64,000 nt of DNA from Arenibacter algicola (GTDB lineage: Bacteria; Bacteroidota; Bacteroidia; Flavobacteriales; Flavobacteriaceae). Positions within the stretch are counted from its first letter, which is position 1. The number at the start of each line of letters is the position of its first letter. The notes under the pieces are model-generated. The model was not told where the DNA came from and did not search any database. It saw only the letters and a program-made list of their open reading frames with translations. The position numbers were made by a program, and so were the translations under genes. The stretch covers positions 558,001 through 622,000 of the forward strand of contig NZ_JAHKPO010000013.1 of NCBI RefSeq assembly GCF_018860365.1, in the 5' to 3' direction. Below are positions 17,644 through 26,578 of the stretch, in pieces.

Positions 17644-20169
17644 ATGGTTTTAAAGAGAAGAAATTTTATTCAAAAAGTAGGGTTGGCAATTCCAATAATT
17701 GCCAACCCATTTACTAATATATTCGCTCAAAGTGAGGTGTTGGATAAAGCAGTAAACGATAGTGCTGTAAAACCTATTGACTTTAATTTTGAAAACCTGA
17801 ACGATAGGGTCTGGATCGGAAAAAATTTCTGGAGTGTTCCTATGGAGGACTGGGGAATTAGAAATAAAAGGCTGGAGTTTAAAGGGACTATGAGAAATGC
17901 CCGTCTACATCTACTGACCTATGTGGTTAAAAAGGATGTTGGAAATTTTCGCCTTAAAAGTAGATTAGGTCTTTTAAAGAATAATGATAATAAAGGCAGT
18001 GTAGGTTTTACAATTGGGATAAAAGATACTACTGATCCCCAAAGTGTAAAGGCGGCCTGTTATTTTGGTGAAGGATTATCTACAGGTATTTCCTTGGAAG
18101 ACAAATTGTTTGTAGCCGACAAAGAAGCTAAGCTTCCGGAAAATTTTGATTTTAGCGATTTTACTTTGGAATTGAGGGTGTCTCCAAAAAATGGAGATTA
18201 CGAATGTAACTTGATCGTCGTGGATAAGGAGGATCGAAAAGCGGAATTAAGCTATAGTCATGCCGGAGAAATTGAAGGTCTGGTGGCTTTGGAACAGAAC
18301 CTCCAGGAGAAAGAGGGGAGTACCTTTTGGTCTAGGTCAATTGCCCTTGAGGGCACAAAGGTTGCACATGTTCCAGATAATAGTTTTGGACCTATCCTAT
18401 GGACCATGTACACGCTTTCTAAAGGAAAACTTAAATTAACTGTACAACTTCCTCCAGTAGGCAACAGGGATTCACAAAAGGTGGAGCTTCAATTTTTTAA
18501 AAATGGTAAATGGGCCACGGTAGAAAAAAGGGAAATAGATGCTGTATCATTTACTAGTATTTTTACAATTGTGAATTGGGACTCAACCCAAGTCGTACCT
18601 TACCGTTTGGTCTATTCCATAGACAAGGAAAAGCAATATTATAAAGGAACGATAAGACAAGAACCCAATGGCCGGCCACTGCGATTTGGGGGATTAACCT
18701 GTCAGGAATGGGCGGGATACCCATATCGTCCCTTGGTAGAGAACCTTGAAAAATCCAACCCTGATATGCTTTATTTTTCCGGTGATCAGTTGTACGAGGG
18801 AAATGGAGGATATCCTATAAAAAGACAGCCTGAAGATAGTGCCATACTTAACTATTTAGGAAAATGGTATATGTTCGGTTGGGCTTTTGGAAATATAATG
18901 CGCGACAGGCCTACTATTTGCACACCCGATGACCACGATGTTTATCAAGGTAACCTTTGGGGAGAAGGAGGTGAAGGCATTTCTTTCGAAGCATGGGAAA
19001 AAGTAAAGGATGCCCATGGCGGACTTGTTCAGACTCCTAAAATGGTAAATGTGGTTTTCCGAACACAATGCGGTCACCTGCCGAATGCCTATGATTCATC
19101 ACCCTTGCCTTCAGGGATAATCAATTGGTATACCCAAATGGTTTATGGCAAGGTTAGTTTCGCTATTGTAAGTGACAGGTTATTTAAGTCCGGTCCGGAA
19201 ATGCTGAGAAGTGGAGAAGGTAGGATAGATCACCTTACTACACCTGCTAAACCGGAAGAACTTGATTCAAATGACCTGGATTTCATTGGAAATCGTCAAA
19301 TGGAGTTTTTGAATGGCTGGGTCGGTGATTGGCAAGGAGCGGATATGAAAGTATTGTTAAGTCAGACCCTATTTTCCAACGTAGGCACCCATCATGGTCC
19401 TAAAAAGGAATTTTTATTTGGGGACTTGGATTCAGGAGGTTGGCCCAAATCCAAACGGGATGAGGTAATACGGACTATTAGAAAAGCTTCTGTTTTTCAT
19501 ATCAACGGAGATCAACATTTGCCCTTTATGGTACAATACAGCGTAGATGAAGTGAGAGATGGCGGTTGGACGTTCTGTACACCGGCAATTTCCACAGGCT
19601 ATCCGAGATGGGGACAGCCGGACTCTGTCAATGTACCTTTTACGGATAGACCAGCACATGGCTTGCCCAATACTGGTAGCTATCGGGATGGATTTGGAAA
19701 TACTAATTATATCTATGCCGTTGGGAATCCGACAGATGATTTTGACCTAGAGAAAAACAGGTATTTGAAGGCACAGAAAAAAGCATCTGGTTTTGGGATA
19801 ATTACTTTTGATACCGGAGCTAGGACTATAAAAATGGAAGCAATTCGGTTTTTGGCAAACCTTGATGTGGATTCCAAAGAAAATACCTATCCTGGATGGC
19901 CACTGACCATAAGCCAATCTGATAACGATGGTAGAAGGGCGTGGGGCTACTTGCCGAGATTACAGCTCAAGAAAGCCGATCAGGTAATAAAGATTGTTAA
20001 TGAGGAGACAAATGAAATGGTAAAAACTTTAAGGGTCAAAGGAATGGAATTTGTTCCTGCCGTATATGATTTGGCAAAGTATACATTGATCATAGGAGAA
20101 GGTGACGAGGAGAAGATAATAAAGGGAATTGAGATTAGCACAGACCCAAAAGAATTTATTGAAATCTGA
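17644..20169 (+). CDS. PhoD-like metallophosphatase/phosphodiesterase, Tat-type export signal
   Basis: 841-residue protein of the PhoD-like alkaline phosphatase/phosphodiesterase superfamily. The N-terminus has an RR motif (KRRNFIQKVGLA) fitting a Tat signal, so it is probably exported folded. Residues about 45-250 look like an extra beta-rich, LamG/concanavalin-like domain (FRLKSRLGLLKN, FTLELRVSPKNG). An Ig-like PhoD N-terminal segment follows (about 255-345). The catalytic metallophosphatase domain has metal-site motifs FSGDQLYEG (D381), TPDDHDVYQG (D429-D432) and INGDQHLP (D623, H625). It starts 13 nt after susD, so it belongs to the same transcript. A phosphatase in a sulfatase locus is unusual; it may remove phosphate, cleave a phosphodiester or act on sulfate esters. 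The activity is unknown. Confidence 0.8.
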   Translation: MVLKRRNFIQKVGLAIPIIANPFTNIFAQSEVLDKAVNDSAVKPIDFNFENLNDRVWIGKNFWSVPMEDWGIRNKRLEFKGTMRNARLHLLTYVVKKDVGNFRLKSRLGLLKNNDNKGSVGFTIGIKDTTDPQSVKAACYFGEGLSTGISLEDKLFVADKEAKLPENFDFSDFTLELRVSPKNGDYECNLIVVDKEDRKAELSYSHAGEIEGLVALEQNLQEKEGSTFWSRSIALEGTKVAHVPDNSFGPILWTMYTLSKGKLKLTVQLPPVGNRDSQKVELQFFKNGKWATVEKREIDAVSFTSIFTIVNWDSTQVVPYRLVYSIDKEKQYYKGTIRQEPNGRPLRFGGLTCQEWAGYPYRPLVENLEKSNPDMLYFSGDQLYEGNGGYPIKRQPEDSAILNYLGKWYMFGWAFGNIMRDRPTICTPDDHDVYQGNLWGEGGEGISFEAWEKVKDAHGGLVQTPKMVNVVFRTQCGHLPNAYDSSPLPSGIINWYTQMVYGKVSFAIVSDRLFKSGPEMLRSGEGRIDHLTTPAKPEELDSNDLDFIGNRQMEFLNGWVGDWQGADMKVLLSQTLFSNVGTHHGPKKEFLFGDLDSGGWPKSKRDEVIRTIRKASVFHINGDQHLPFMVQYSVDEVRDGGWTFCTPAISTGYPRWGQPDSVNVPFTDRPAHGLPNTGSYRDGFGNTNYIYAVGNPTDDFDLEKNRYLKAQKKASGFGIITFDTGARTIKMEAIRFLANLDVDSKENTYPGWPLTISQSDNDGRRAWGYLPRLQLKKADQVIKIVNEETNEMVKTLRVKGMEFVPAVYDLAKYTLIIGEGDEEKIIKGIEISTDPKEFIEI

Positions 20170-20309
20170 GAAAGCTAGAACTTTAACCACCCGCTTTACC
20201 AATGATACTCTAGTAATATTATTGAAAAGTATTGGGAAATAGAAAAAGACGAGTCGTATCTTTCTCTCTGCTAAGCCCGAATTCACAAGAAATTGAAAAA
20301 ATTGAAAAA

Positions 20310-21872
20310 ATGAGAATTATTAAAAGGAATTTAATCCAGACCGTATTGGTTGTCCTGCTTTTGATAGGATGTAAATCTAAGGAAGAGAAAGTGGTGACTA
20401 CCGATGATAATGGCAAAAAGCCCAATATTGTATTTATTTACATGGACGATTTGGGTTATGGTGATATGAGTGCCTATGGTGCTACGGAGATCAGCACTCC
20501 TAATATGGATGCTTTGGCCAATGGCGGAGTACAGTTTACCAACGGTTATGCCTCTTCTGCTACATGTACACCCAGTAGGTATGCAATTTTAACCGGTAGG
20601 TATCCCTGGCGCAACAAAGATGCCAAAATATTGCCGGGAACTGCTCCTTTGATAATTGATACGGCTCAAATGACTGTGCCCAGAATGTTGAAAGGGGAAG
20701 GTTATGCCACTGGTATTGTTGGTAAATGGCATTTGGGACTTGGTAGCGGAAATGTGAATTGGAATGGAAGGGTGTCACCTGGTCCCAATGAAGTTGGTTT
20801 TGATTATTCCTATATTCTTGCAGCAACCCAGGATAGGGTGCCAACAGTGTATATTGCCGACGGTCACGTAGATGGATTAGATCCCAATGATCCCATAGAA
20901 GTGAGCTATGACAATAATTTTGAAGGTGAGCCAACAGGCTTGAAAAATCCAGAATTAACTACCATGAAATGGCATCATGGTCATAACAACAGTATTGTTA
21001 ACGGTGTACCGAGAATTGGATTTATGAAAGGTGGGGAGGCCGCCAAATGGAGTGATGTTGATATGGCAGACCATTTTCTGGCCAAAGCCCAACAATATGT
21101 AAAAGAGCATAAAAACAAACCTTTCTTTCTTTATTATGCTTTACAACAGCCACATGTACCCAGAACTCCGCACCCGCGTTTTGCAGGAAAATCAGGAATG
21201 GGTCCAAGAGGGGATGTTATTTTAGAGGCCGATTGGATGATAGGTGAGTTTATGAAAACCTTGAAGGAGGAAGGCATACTTGAAAATACGTTAATCGTTT
21301 TCTCAAGTGATAACGGCCCAGTAGTCAACGATGGTTATTATGATGACTCCGAAGAAAAATTAGGTGATCATACCCCTTCTGGAGTTTTAAGGGGAGGTAA
21401 GTATAGTTTGTACGATGCGGGTACTAGAGTGCCATTTATCACCTATTGGAAAGGCACCATAACTCCTAGTAAATCTGACGCCTTGGTATGTCAGTTAGAC
21501 TTGCTTACCTCCATGGCTACATTGGTTGGAAGTGATAAGATAGGTGAGGATAGTGAAAATCTTTTGGATGCATTTATGGGTAAATCCAAGGACGGAAGGG
21601 AAGAGTTGGTATTGGAAGCAACTTCAAGAACCGCCTTTAGAAAAAGTAATTGGGCTATGATACCACCTTATAAGGGTGCACCAATTAACAAAATGGTAAA
21701 CATTGAGTTGGGCAATGCAGAGGACTATCAACTGTTCGACCTGGAAAAAGATCCAAGTCAAAGAGAAAATTTGGCGAAATCCAATCCTGAAAAACTTAAG
21801 GAATTAATTGCGGACTTTGAAAAAATTAGAGGCAATTCAAAGGAGGGCATCCAAGAATTGGAGCTCAAATAA
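20310..21872 (+). CDS. S1-family sulfatase (lipoprotein)
   Basis: 520-residue sulfatase. The frame is open from a TTG at 20232, but the ATG at 20310 gives a clean lipoprotein signal (KRNLIQTVLVVLLLIGC, C21), so I start there. Metal-site aspartates are in YMDDLGYGD. The maturation motif is C-T-P-S-R with C86. GKWHLG, FSSDNGP and a basic C-terminal half follow in normal order. The segment after GKWHLG is long (VSPGPNEVGFDY to KWSDVDMADHF), as in arylsulfatase A-like exo-sulfatases. It is separated by 140 nt from the PhoD-like gene and by 48 nt from the next sulfatase. Substrate position unknown. Confidence 0.93.
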   Translation: MRIIKRNLIQTVLVVLLLIGCKSKEEKVVTTDDNGKKPNIVFIYMDDLGYGDMSAYGATEISTPNMDALANGGVQFTNGYASSATCTPSRYAILTGRYPWRNKDAKILPGTAPLIIDTAQMTVPRMLKGEGYATGIVGKWHLGLGSGNVNWNGRVSPGPNEVGFDYSYILAATQDRVPTVYIADGHVDGLDPNDPIEVSYDNNFEGEPTGLKNPELTTMKWHHGHNNSIVNGVPRIGFMKGGEAAKWSDVDMADHFLAKAQQYVKEHKNKPFFLYYALQQPHVPRTPHPRFAGKSGMGPRGDVILEADWMIGEFMKTLKEEGILENTLIVFSSDNGPVVNDGYYDDSEEKLGDHTPSGVLRGGKYSLYDAGTRVPFITYWKGTITPSKSDALVCQLDLLTSMATLVGSDKIGEDSENLLDAFMGKSKDGREELVLEATSRTAFRKSNWAMIPPYKGAPINKMVNIELGNAEDYQLFDLEKDPSQRENLAKSNPEKLKELIADFEKIRGNSKEGIQELELK

Positions 21873-21920
21873 GGTATTCCAATTACCTATAGTTAGGAAG
21901 AAGGAATTGAATCTCGATAT

Positions 21921-23447
21921 ATGAAAAAATCTACCTTAAATACCTTGTTAGTTGGATGCTTATTCCTGACTCTAGTAGCGAAGGCTCAAAAAAATATGGA
22001 AAGGCCCAATATCCTGTTTTGCATTGCAGACGATGCATCCATGAAGAGTTTTGGGGCCTATGGTGATACTTTTGTAAACACTCCGTCTATAGATAGCTTG
22101 GCTAAGGAAGGGGTTGTTTTTAACAATGCGTATAATGGTAATCCTAAATGTTCGCCGGCAAGAGCCTGTATCCTTACGGGAAAATATAGTTGGCAACTCA
22201 AGGAGGCAGCGGACCACAATGGTCGTTTTCCTTCCGAGTTTAAGACGTATCCACAATTATTGGCCAATGAGGGGTATAATATAGGTTTTACGGGTAAAGG
22301 ATGGGGACCTGGGGTTTATGATACTGAAGATAACCCCGCAGGACCTGAGTATAGCAGTATAAAATTAAAACCTCCATATAAAGGTATCAGTGATATTGAT
22401 TACGCCTCCAACTTTGGTGTATTTTTGAACGAAAAAGGTGGAGAAAATCCTTTCTGTTTTTGGTTAGGAGCCAAGGAGCCCCATCGGGCCTATGAACTGG
22501 ATTCATGGAAAAAGGCAGGGCGCGAATTGAAAGAAGCAGCTGTGCCTCCATTTTATCCAGATAACGACATAGTTCGTGGAGACCTGTTGGATTATGCCAA
22601 TGAGGTGGAATGGTTTGATACCCAAGTAGGTCAGGCCATACAAATATTAAAGGAAAAAGGTTTGTTGAACAATACCATGATAGTAGTTACTTCTGATCAT
22701 GGGATGCCATTCCCCAGAGTAAAAGGGCAGATATATGAAGAGGGATTTCACATTCCATTGATCGTTTATTGGAAGGGTAAAATATATCCTGGTCGTAAGG
22801 TGAACGATTTCGTAAGCTTTTCAGATTTAGCCCCAACATTTATGGAAGTAGCGGGGAATAAACCACATCAGCAAATGACTGGAGGAAGTCTTATAAAACA
22901 GTTGCTCTCTCCAAAATCGGGACAAATAGACCCCTCTCGTGACCATGTATTATTAGGCAAGGAGCGTCATGATGTTGGTCGTTCCAATCAGGACGGGACA
23001 GATTTGGCCTATCCAGTCCGTGCCATCCGGAATGATTCATTACTGTATGTTCATAATATAATACCAGAAAGATGGCCTGTTGGAAATCCTGAATACGGGT
23101 TTTTAAACTGTGATGGATCACCAACCAAAACTTACCTCACCGATCTACAGCCTGGGGATAAGGAATATTTCTTTTTTGAGATGAATTTTGATAAAAGGCC
23201 GGAGCATGAGCTGTATAACATTCAAGAAGATCCACATTGTATCAATAATTTAGCCGATCTACCCAAATATGCTGTGCAGATAAAAAAACTTCGCGCTCAA
23301 ATGGAAACAGAGCTTATAGCTCAGGGAGACCCACGTACCTTAGGTAATGGCGATGTTTTTGACAATTATATTTATTATGGTAAGCGGTTGGATTACAATA
23401 CAGGAACACGCATTTCTCCTTTAAACTATGTAAAGCAGCCCGAATAA
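21921..23447 (+). CDS. S1-family sulfatase (secreted)
   Basis: 508-residue sulfatase with a type I signal peptide ending VAKAQ. Metal-site aspartates are in FCIADDAS. The maturation motif is C-S-P-A-R with C77, a permitted variant of C-x-P-x-R. TSDHGMPFPR and a C-terminal EHELYNIQEDP segment close the fold. The pattern is closest to the N-sulfoglucosamine sulfohydrolase-like group and to the sulfatase at 6.6 kb. GKGWGPG replaces the more common GKWHLG, which suggests a different substrate-binding edge. It is followed by a 527-nt gap holding a decayed sulfatase. Confidence 0.92.
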   Translation: MKKSTLNTLLVGCLFLTLVAKAQKNMERPNILFCIADDASMKSFGAYGDTFVNTPSIDSLAKEGVVFNNAYNGNPKCSPARACILTGKYSWQLKEAADHNGRFPSEFKTYPQLLANEGYNIGFTGKGWGPGVYDTEDNPAGPEYSSIKLKPPYKGISDIDYASNFGVFLNEKGGENPFCFWLGAKEPHRAYELDSWKKAGRELKEAAVPPFYPDNDIVRGDLLDYANEVEWFDTQVGQAIQILKEKGLLNNTMIVVTSDHGMPFPRVKGQIYEEGFHIPLIVYWKGKIYPGRKVNDFVSFSDLAPTFMEVAGNKPHQQMTGGSLIKQLLSPKSGQIDPSRDHVLLGKERHDVGRSNQDGTDLAYPVRAIRNDSLLYVHNIIPERWPVGNPEYGFLNCDGSPTKTYLTDLQPGDKEYFFFEMNFDKRPEHELYNIQEDPHCINNLADLPKYAVQIKKLRAQMETELIAQGDPRTLGNGDVFDNYIYYGKRLDYNTGTRISPLNYVKQPE

Positions 23448-23536
23448 TTTGGCGCCATAAGGAATGTTATCATCAACCTATTTGCTAAGTGCCGCATGGT
23501 ATTTATGCATAGGTTAAGCCCCAACAACTGCAACAA

Positions 23537-23715
23537 CCCAAAATCGTTTTGATTTATGCTGATGACCTTGTTAGAGGACACTGGATACCCATGGTCACAA
23601 AATGAGCACCATTCCCTATGTAGATAAATTGGCCAATAAGCTTATGCAATTATAAAGAATGTTGGAGACATGTACTGCGTGATGGGAAGGGCTTGTCTAC
23701 TCAAATGAACGCACC
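23537..23715 (+). pseudogene. Decayed sulfatase N-terminal remnant
   Basis: From 23537 the frame reads PKIVLIYADDL, the characteristic S1-sulfatase opening (compare PNIVFIYMDDL in the gene at 20310). It then breaks: a stop follows about 14 residues later. After a frame change, IPYVDKLANKLMQL corresponds to the usual TPNIDKLA segment. Further on YCVMGRACLL resembles the maturation region (C-x-P-x-R-A-S-L-L), with the proline lost. Together these suggest the relic of a twelfth sulfatase broken by frameshifts and stops. The flanks 23448-23536 and 23716-23974 show nothing recognisable. Confidence 0.55.
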
Positions 23716-23974
23716 CTTGCGATTGCTGCTTAGTTACTCTGATCCCTTTTGTAAGTGGGACAAGTCTAAATAGGAAGTATGTACAGAGAGGAACATCATT
23801 TATACCCATAAATACATATTTATTCTTCAATTGACCTTCATTTACCAAGGGCAAACTCTAAATGAACCCTGCCAAGTTCCATGGTGAAGTTTTGTTAGGC
23901 CCCATACACCTTTGTATAATACTTATGGATTAGGAAGAATCCCATTAAAATACCCATAAAATAAAACCAAAATA

Positions 23975-25687
23975 ATGAGCAAATTTTATTACAACCAAGA
24001 GCAAGAATCCTACGATGCAATTGTAGTAGGAACTGGAGTCAGCGGGGGCTGGGCGGCCAAGGAACTTTGCGAAAATGGGTTAAAGACCTTGGTGCTGGAA
24101 AGAGGTCGAATGGTCAACCATATTACGGACTATGAGACCGCAAATAAGGATGATTGGGACTTTCCGCACGGAGGAGAGCTGCCACTGGAAGAAAAGGCCA
24201 AACAGTTGAAACAGGGACGGACCCCACGTTTAACTAGGGCCGAATCTCATATGTGGTTTGTAAACGATCTAGAGCACCCTTACCAAGAAACAAAACCTTT
24301 TGATTGGATGCGTGGTTATCATGTAGGTGGGCGTTCGTTACAATGGGGCAGACATAGTTATCGTTGGAATGCCATGGATTTTGAAGCCAACAAAAATGAC
24401 GGGCATGGTATAGATTGGCCTATTCGTTATAAGGATATTGCACCTTGGTATGATAAAGTGGAAACTTTCATAGGGGTTTCTGGCGAAAAAATGGGACTTC
24501 CCCAATTACCAGATGGGCAATTTTTGCCGATGATGGAACTCAACTGTGTAGAACAACATTTCAGGGAGATGGTGGCCGAAAATTTCGAGGGCCGTCCTGT
24601 AACTGTAGGTAGAATTGCCCATATTACAGGCGATAAACAATTTGAAGGTAGAACCAAATGCCAATTTAGGAACAGATGCGTTCGCGGATGTCCTTTTGGG
24701 GGGTATTTTAGCAGTAATTCATCTACCTTGCCTGCTGCCGAAAAAACAAGTAATCTAACCTTAAGGGTAGATTCCATTGTAACCGAGGTCATCTATGATC
24801 CCATTACCCAAAAAGCTAACGGTGTTAAAATTATTGATAGGCTCACCAAAGAAGAGTTGGTGTTTAAGGCCAAGGTAATATTTTTGTGTGCTTCTGCGAT
24901 TGCCTCGGCTTCTATTTTATTACAGTCCAAATCCGATCGCTTCCCCAATGGATTGGGCAATGATTCCGGTCAAGTAGGTCGAAACATCATGGATCACCAT
25001 TTAGGGGCAGGGGCCAACGGTAAATTTGATGGCTTTGAAGATAAATATTATAAAGGACGAAGACCTGGTGGTGTTTACATTCCTAGATTTAAAAATTTGG
25101 ATATAATATCGAGAAGTAAGGACTACATCCGCGGCTTTGGATATCAGGGCGGCGCCAGTAGAAAGAATTGGCAAGAAGCCGTTGCCGAATTGTCCATGGG
25201 CAAAGACTTGAAGGAAGCTATTTTAAAGCCAGGGGGTTGGACGATGGGTGTAGGAGGTTTTGGTGAAATTTTACCTTATGAGGACAACCGAATGATTTTG
25301 GATTATGACAAATTGGACGCATGGGGATTACCAACTGTAAATTTTGATGCGGAAATACGGGATAATGAGCTAAAGATGCGTGAAGATATTGTACAACATG
25401 CGGCAGAAATGCTAAAAAAAGCGGGATTCCGTGATGTGAAGACCAATAATAGCAAGTACAATATGGGGCACGGTATTCATGAAATGGGTACTGCAAGGAT
25501 GGGGCGTAGCCCCCAAACATCTGTTTTAAATGGATATAATCAGGTACATGCAGTACCTAATGTGTATATCACCGATGGTGCTTTTATGGCTTCCTCAAGT
25601 TGTGTAAATCCCTCATTGACGTATATGGCTTTTTCTGCAAGAGCCGCAAATCATGCCGCACAAGAACTTAAAAAAGGGAATATATAA
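23975..25687 (+). CDS. GMC-family FAD-dependent sugar oxidoreductase (large subunit)
   Basis: 570-residue flavoprotein of the glucose-methanol-choline family. The Rossmann FAD motif GTGVSGG is at residues 19-25, and the ribose-binding acid E42 is in LERG. The GMC C-terminal domain has the catalytic pair H502 (GIHEMGTARMG) and N545 (CVNPSLTYM). No obvious signal peptide is seen, so export may depend on the Tat signal of the small subunit encoded next. It overlaps that gene by one nucleotide (TAATG). Related large-plus-small-subunit enzymes in Bacteroidota oxidise C3 of glycosides and pass electrons to a cytochrome c. In this locus the substrate may be galactose or a galactoside released by GH110 (inference). 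No cytochrome c gene is adjacent. Confidence 0.9.
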   Translation: MSKFYYNQEQESYDAIVVGTGVSGGWAAKELCENGLKTLVLERGRMVNHITDYETANKDDWDFPHGGELPLEEKAKQLKQGRTPRLTRAESHMWFVNDLEHPYQETKPFDWMRGYHVGGRSLQWGRHSYRWNAMDFEANKNDGHGIDWPIRYKDIAPWYDKVETFIGVSGEKMGLPQLPDGQFLPMMELNCVEQHFREMVAENFEGRPVTVGRIAHITGDKQFEGRTKCQFRNRCVRGCPFGGYFSSNSSTLPAAEKTSNLTLRVDSIVTEVIYDPITQKANGVKIIDRLTKEELVFKAKVIFLCASAIASASILLQSKSDRFPNGLGNDSGQVGRNIMDHHLGAGANGKFDGFEDKYYKGRRPGGVYIPRFKNLDIISRSKDYIRGFGYQGGASRKNWQEAVAELSMGKDLKEAILKPGGWTMGVGGFGEILPYEDNRMILDYDKLDAWGLPTVNFDAEIRDNELKMREDIVQHAAEMLKKAGFRDVKTNNSKYNMGHGIHEMGTARMGRSPQTSVLNGYNQVHAVPNVYITDGAFMASSSCVNPSLTYMAFSARAANHAAQELKKGNI

Positions 25688-26250
25688 TGGATAGAAGAAA
25701 AGTATTGATACAGATGGGGGTGTCCCTCGGATATGTGGTGGCAACACCAACTTTAATAAGTCTGTTGCAAAGTTGCAAGAACGAAAGCGATGTGGTTTGG
25801 TCTCCAGAATTCCTAAACCAGGGCCAGGGGTTCCTGCTCATCTTGTTGGTAGATGCCATTCTGCCAAAAACGGACACTCCCTCGGCATCGGAAGTTAACG
25901 CACATATTTTCCTGGACAGTTTTGCCAAGGAGGTAATGGACAAAAAAGAACAAGACCAATTTAGGTCGACCTTGGACCAATTATTGGCAGATGCGCTAAA
26001 AGAAACCAAGAAGGAAAAATCAAGTCATCTTACAACGGAAGATCTTGCCCCAATCATGCAAAAGGCATTAAAACAAAATATTGGGGACGAACTGGCCTAT
26101 GCCAAAAAAATCAGGGATCTAACAGTTTATGCCTATAAATGCAATGAATATATAGGTGAGGAAGTCCTTGCTTACCTACCCGTTCCAGGGGAATACATTC
26201 CGTGCAGCGATTTGGAAAAATTAACAGGAGGCAAAGCTTGGTCATTGTAA
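25687..26250 (+). CDS. Gluconate 2-dehydrogenase subunit 3-like small subunit
   Basis: 187-residue protein matching the gluconate_2-dh3 family (small subunit of GMC sugar dehydrogenases). The N-terminus MDRRKVLIQMG is a twin-arginine-type signal followed by a hydrophobic segment ending LLQSC, which could also be read as a lipobox. The remaining helical part carries the family pattern (LVDAILPKTDTPSASEVN, IFLDSFAKEVM). Its ATG overlaps the stop of the GMC gene, so the subunits are coupled. It probably carries the flavoprotein across the membrane and keeps it stable. Confidence 0.88.
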   Translation: MDRRKVLIQMGVSLGYVVATPTLISLLQSCKNESDVVWSPEFLNQGQGFLLILLVDAILPKTDTPSASEVNAHIFLDSFAKEVMDKKEQDQFRSTLDQLLADALKETKKEKSSHLTTEDLAPIMQKALKQNIGDELAYAKKIRDLTVYAYKCNEYIGEEVLAYLPVPGEYIPCSDLEKLTGGKAWSL

Positions 26251-26578
26251 ATTGGAAGGACGTCGTCTGTTTTAGCTTCCCTTGCACGAGCAATTTTCTG
26301 GAAAGCTTTTAACTATTCGTCGATATATCCTTTTTTGAACAAATTGAGATTATACAACATAAAGCCAAGGATAATACTTCTATATTATCAATTTACCTAT
26401 CTCGTATCTCCGTTTGCAGGATTGAAAAATAGAACACCTTAGTTTTTCGCCAAAATGTATGCACAGCAACATTTTATGGACGGTTGGACACACCTATATA
26501 CTATAATTTCAATTACTTCGGGTTCTCAAAGTGTCATGGGAAACCAAATTGTTGTCCCTTGCGGAGTATCACATCAAA
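26251..26578 (+). other. Non-coding gap before the GH110 operon
   Basis: About 330 nt with no recognised gene, repeat or operator. AT-rich; it probably carries the promoter of the following sulfatase-GH110 operon, but I see no clear TTTG/TAnnTTTG pair. Confidence 0.35.
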
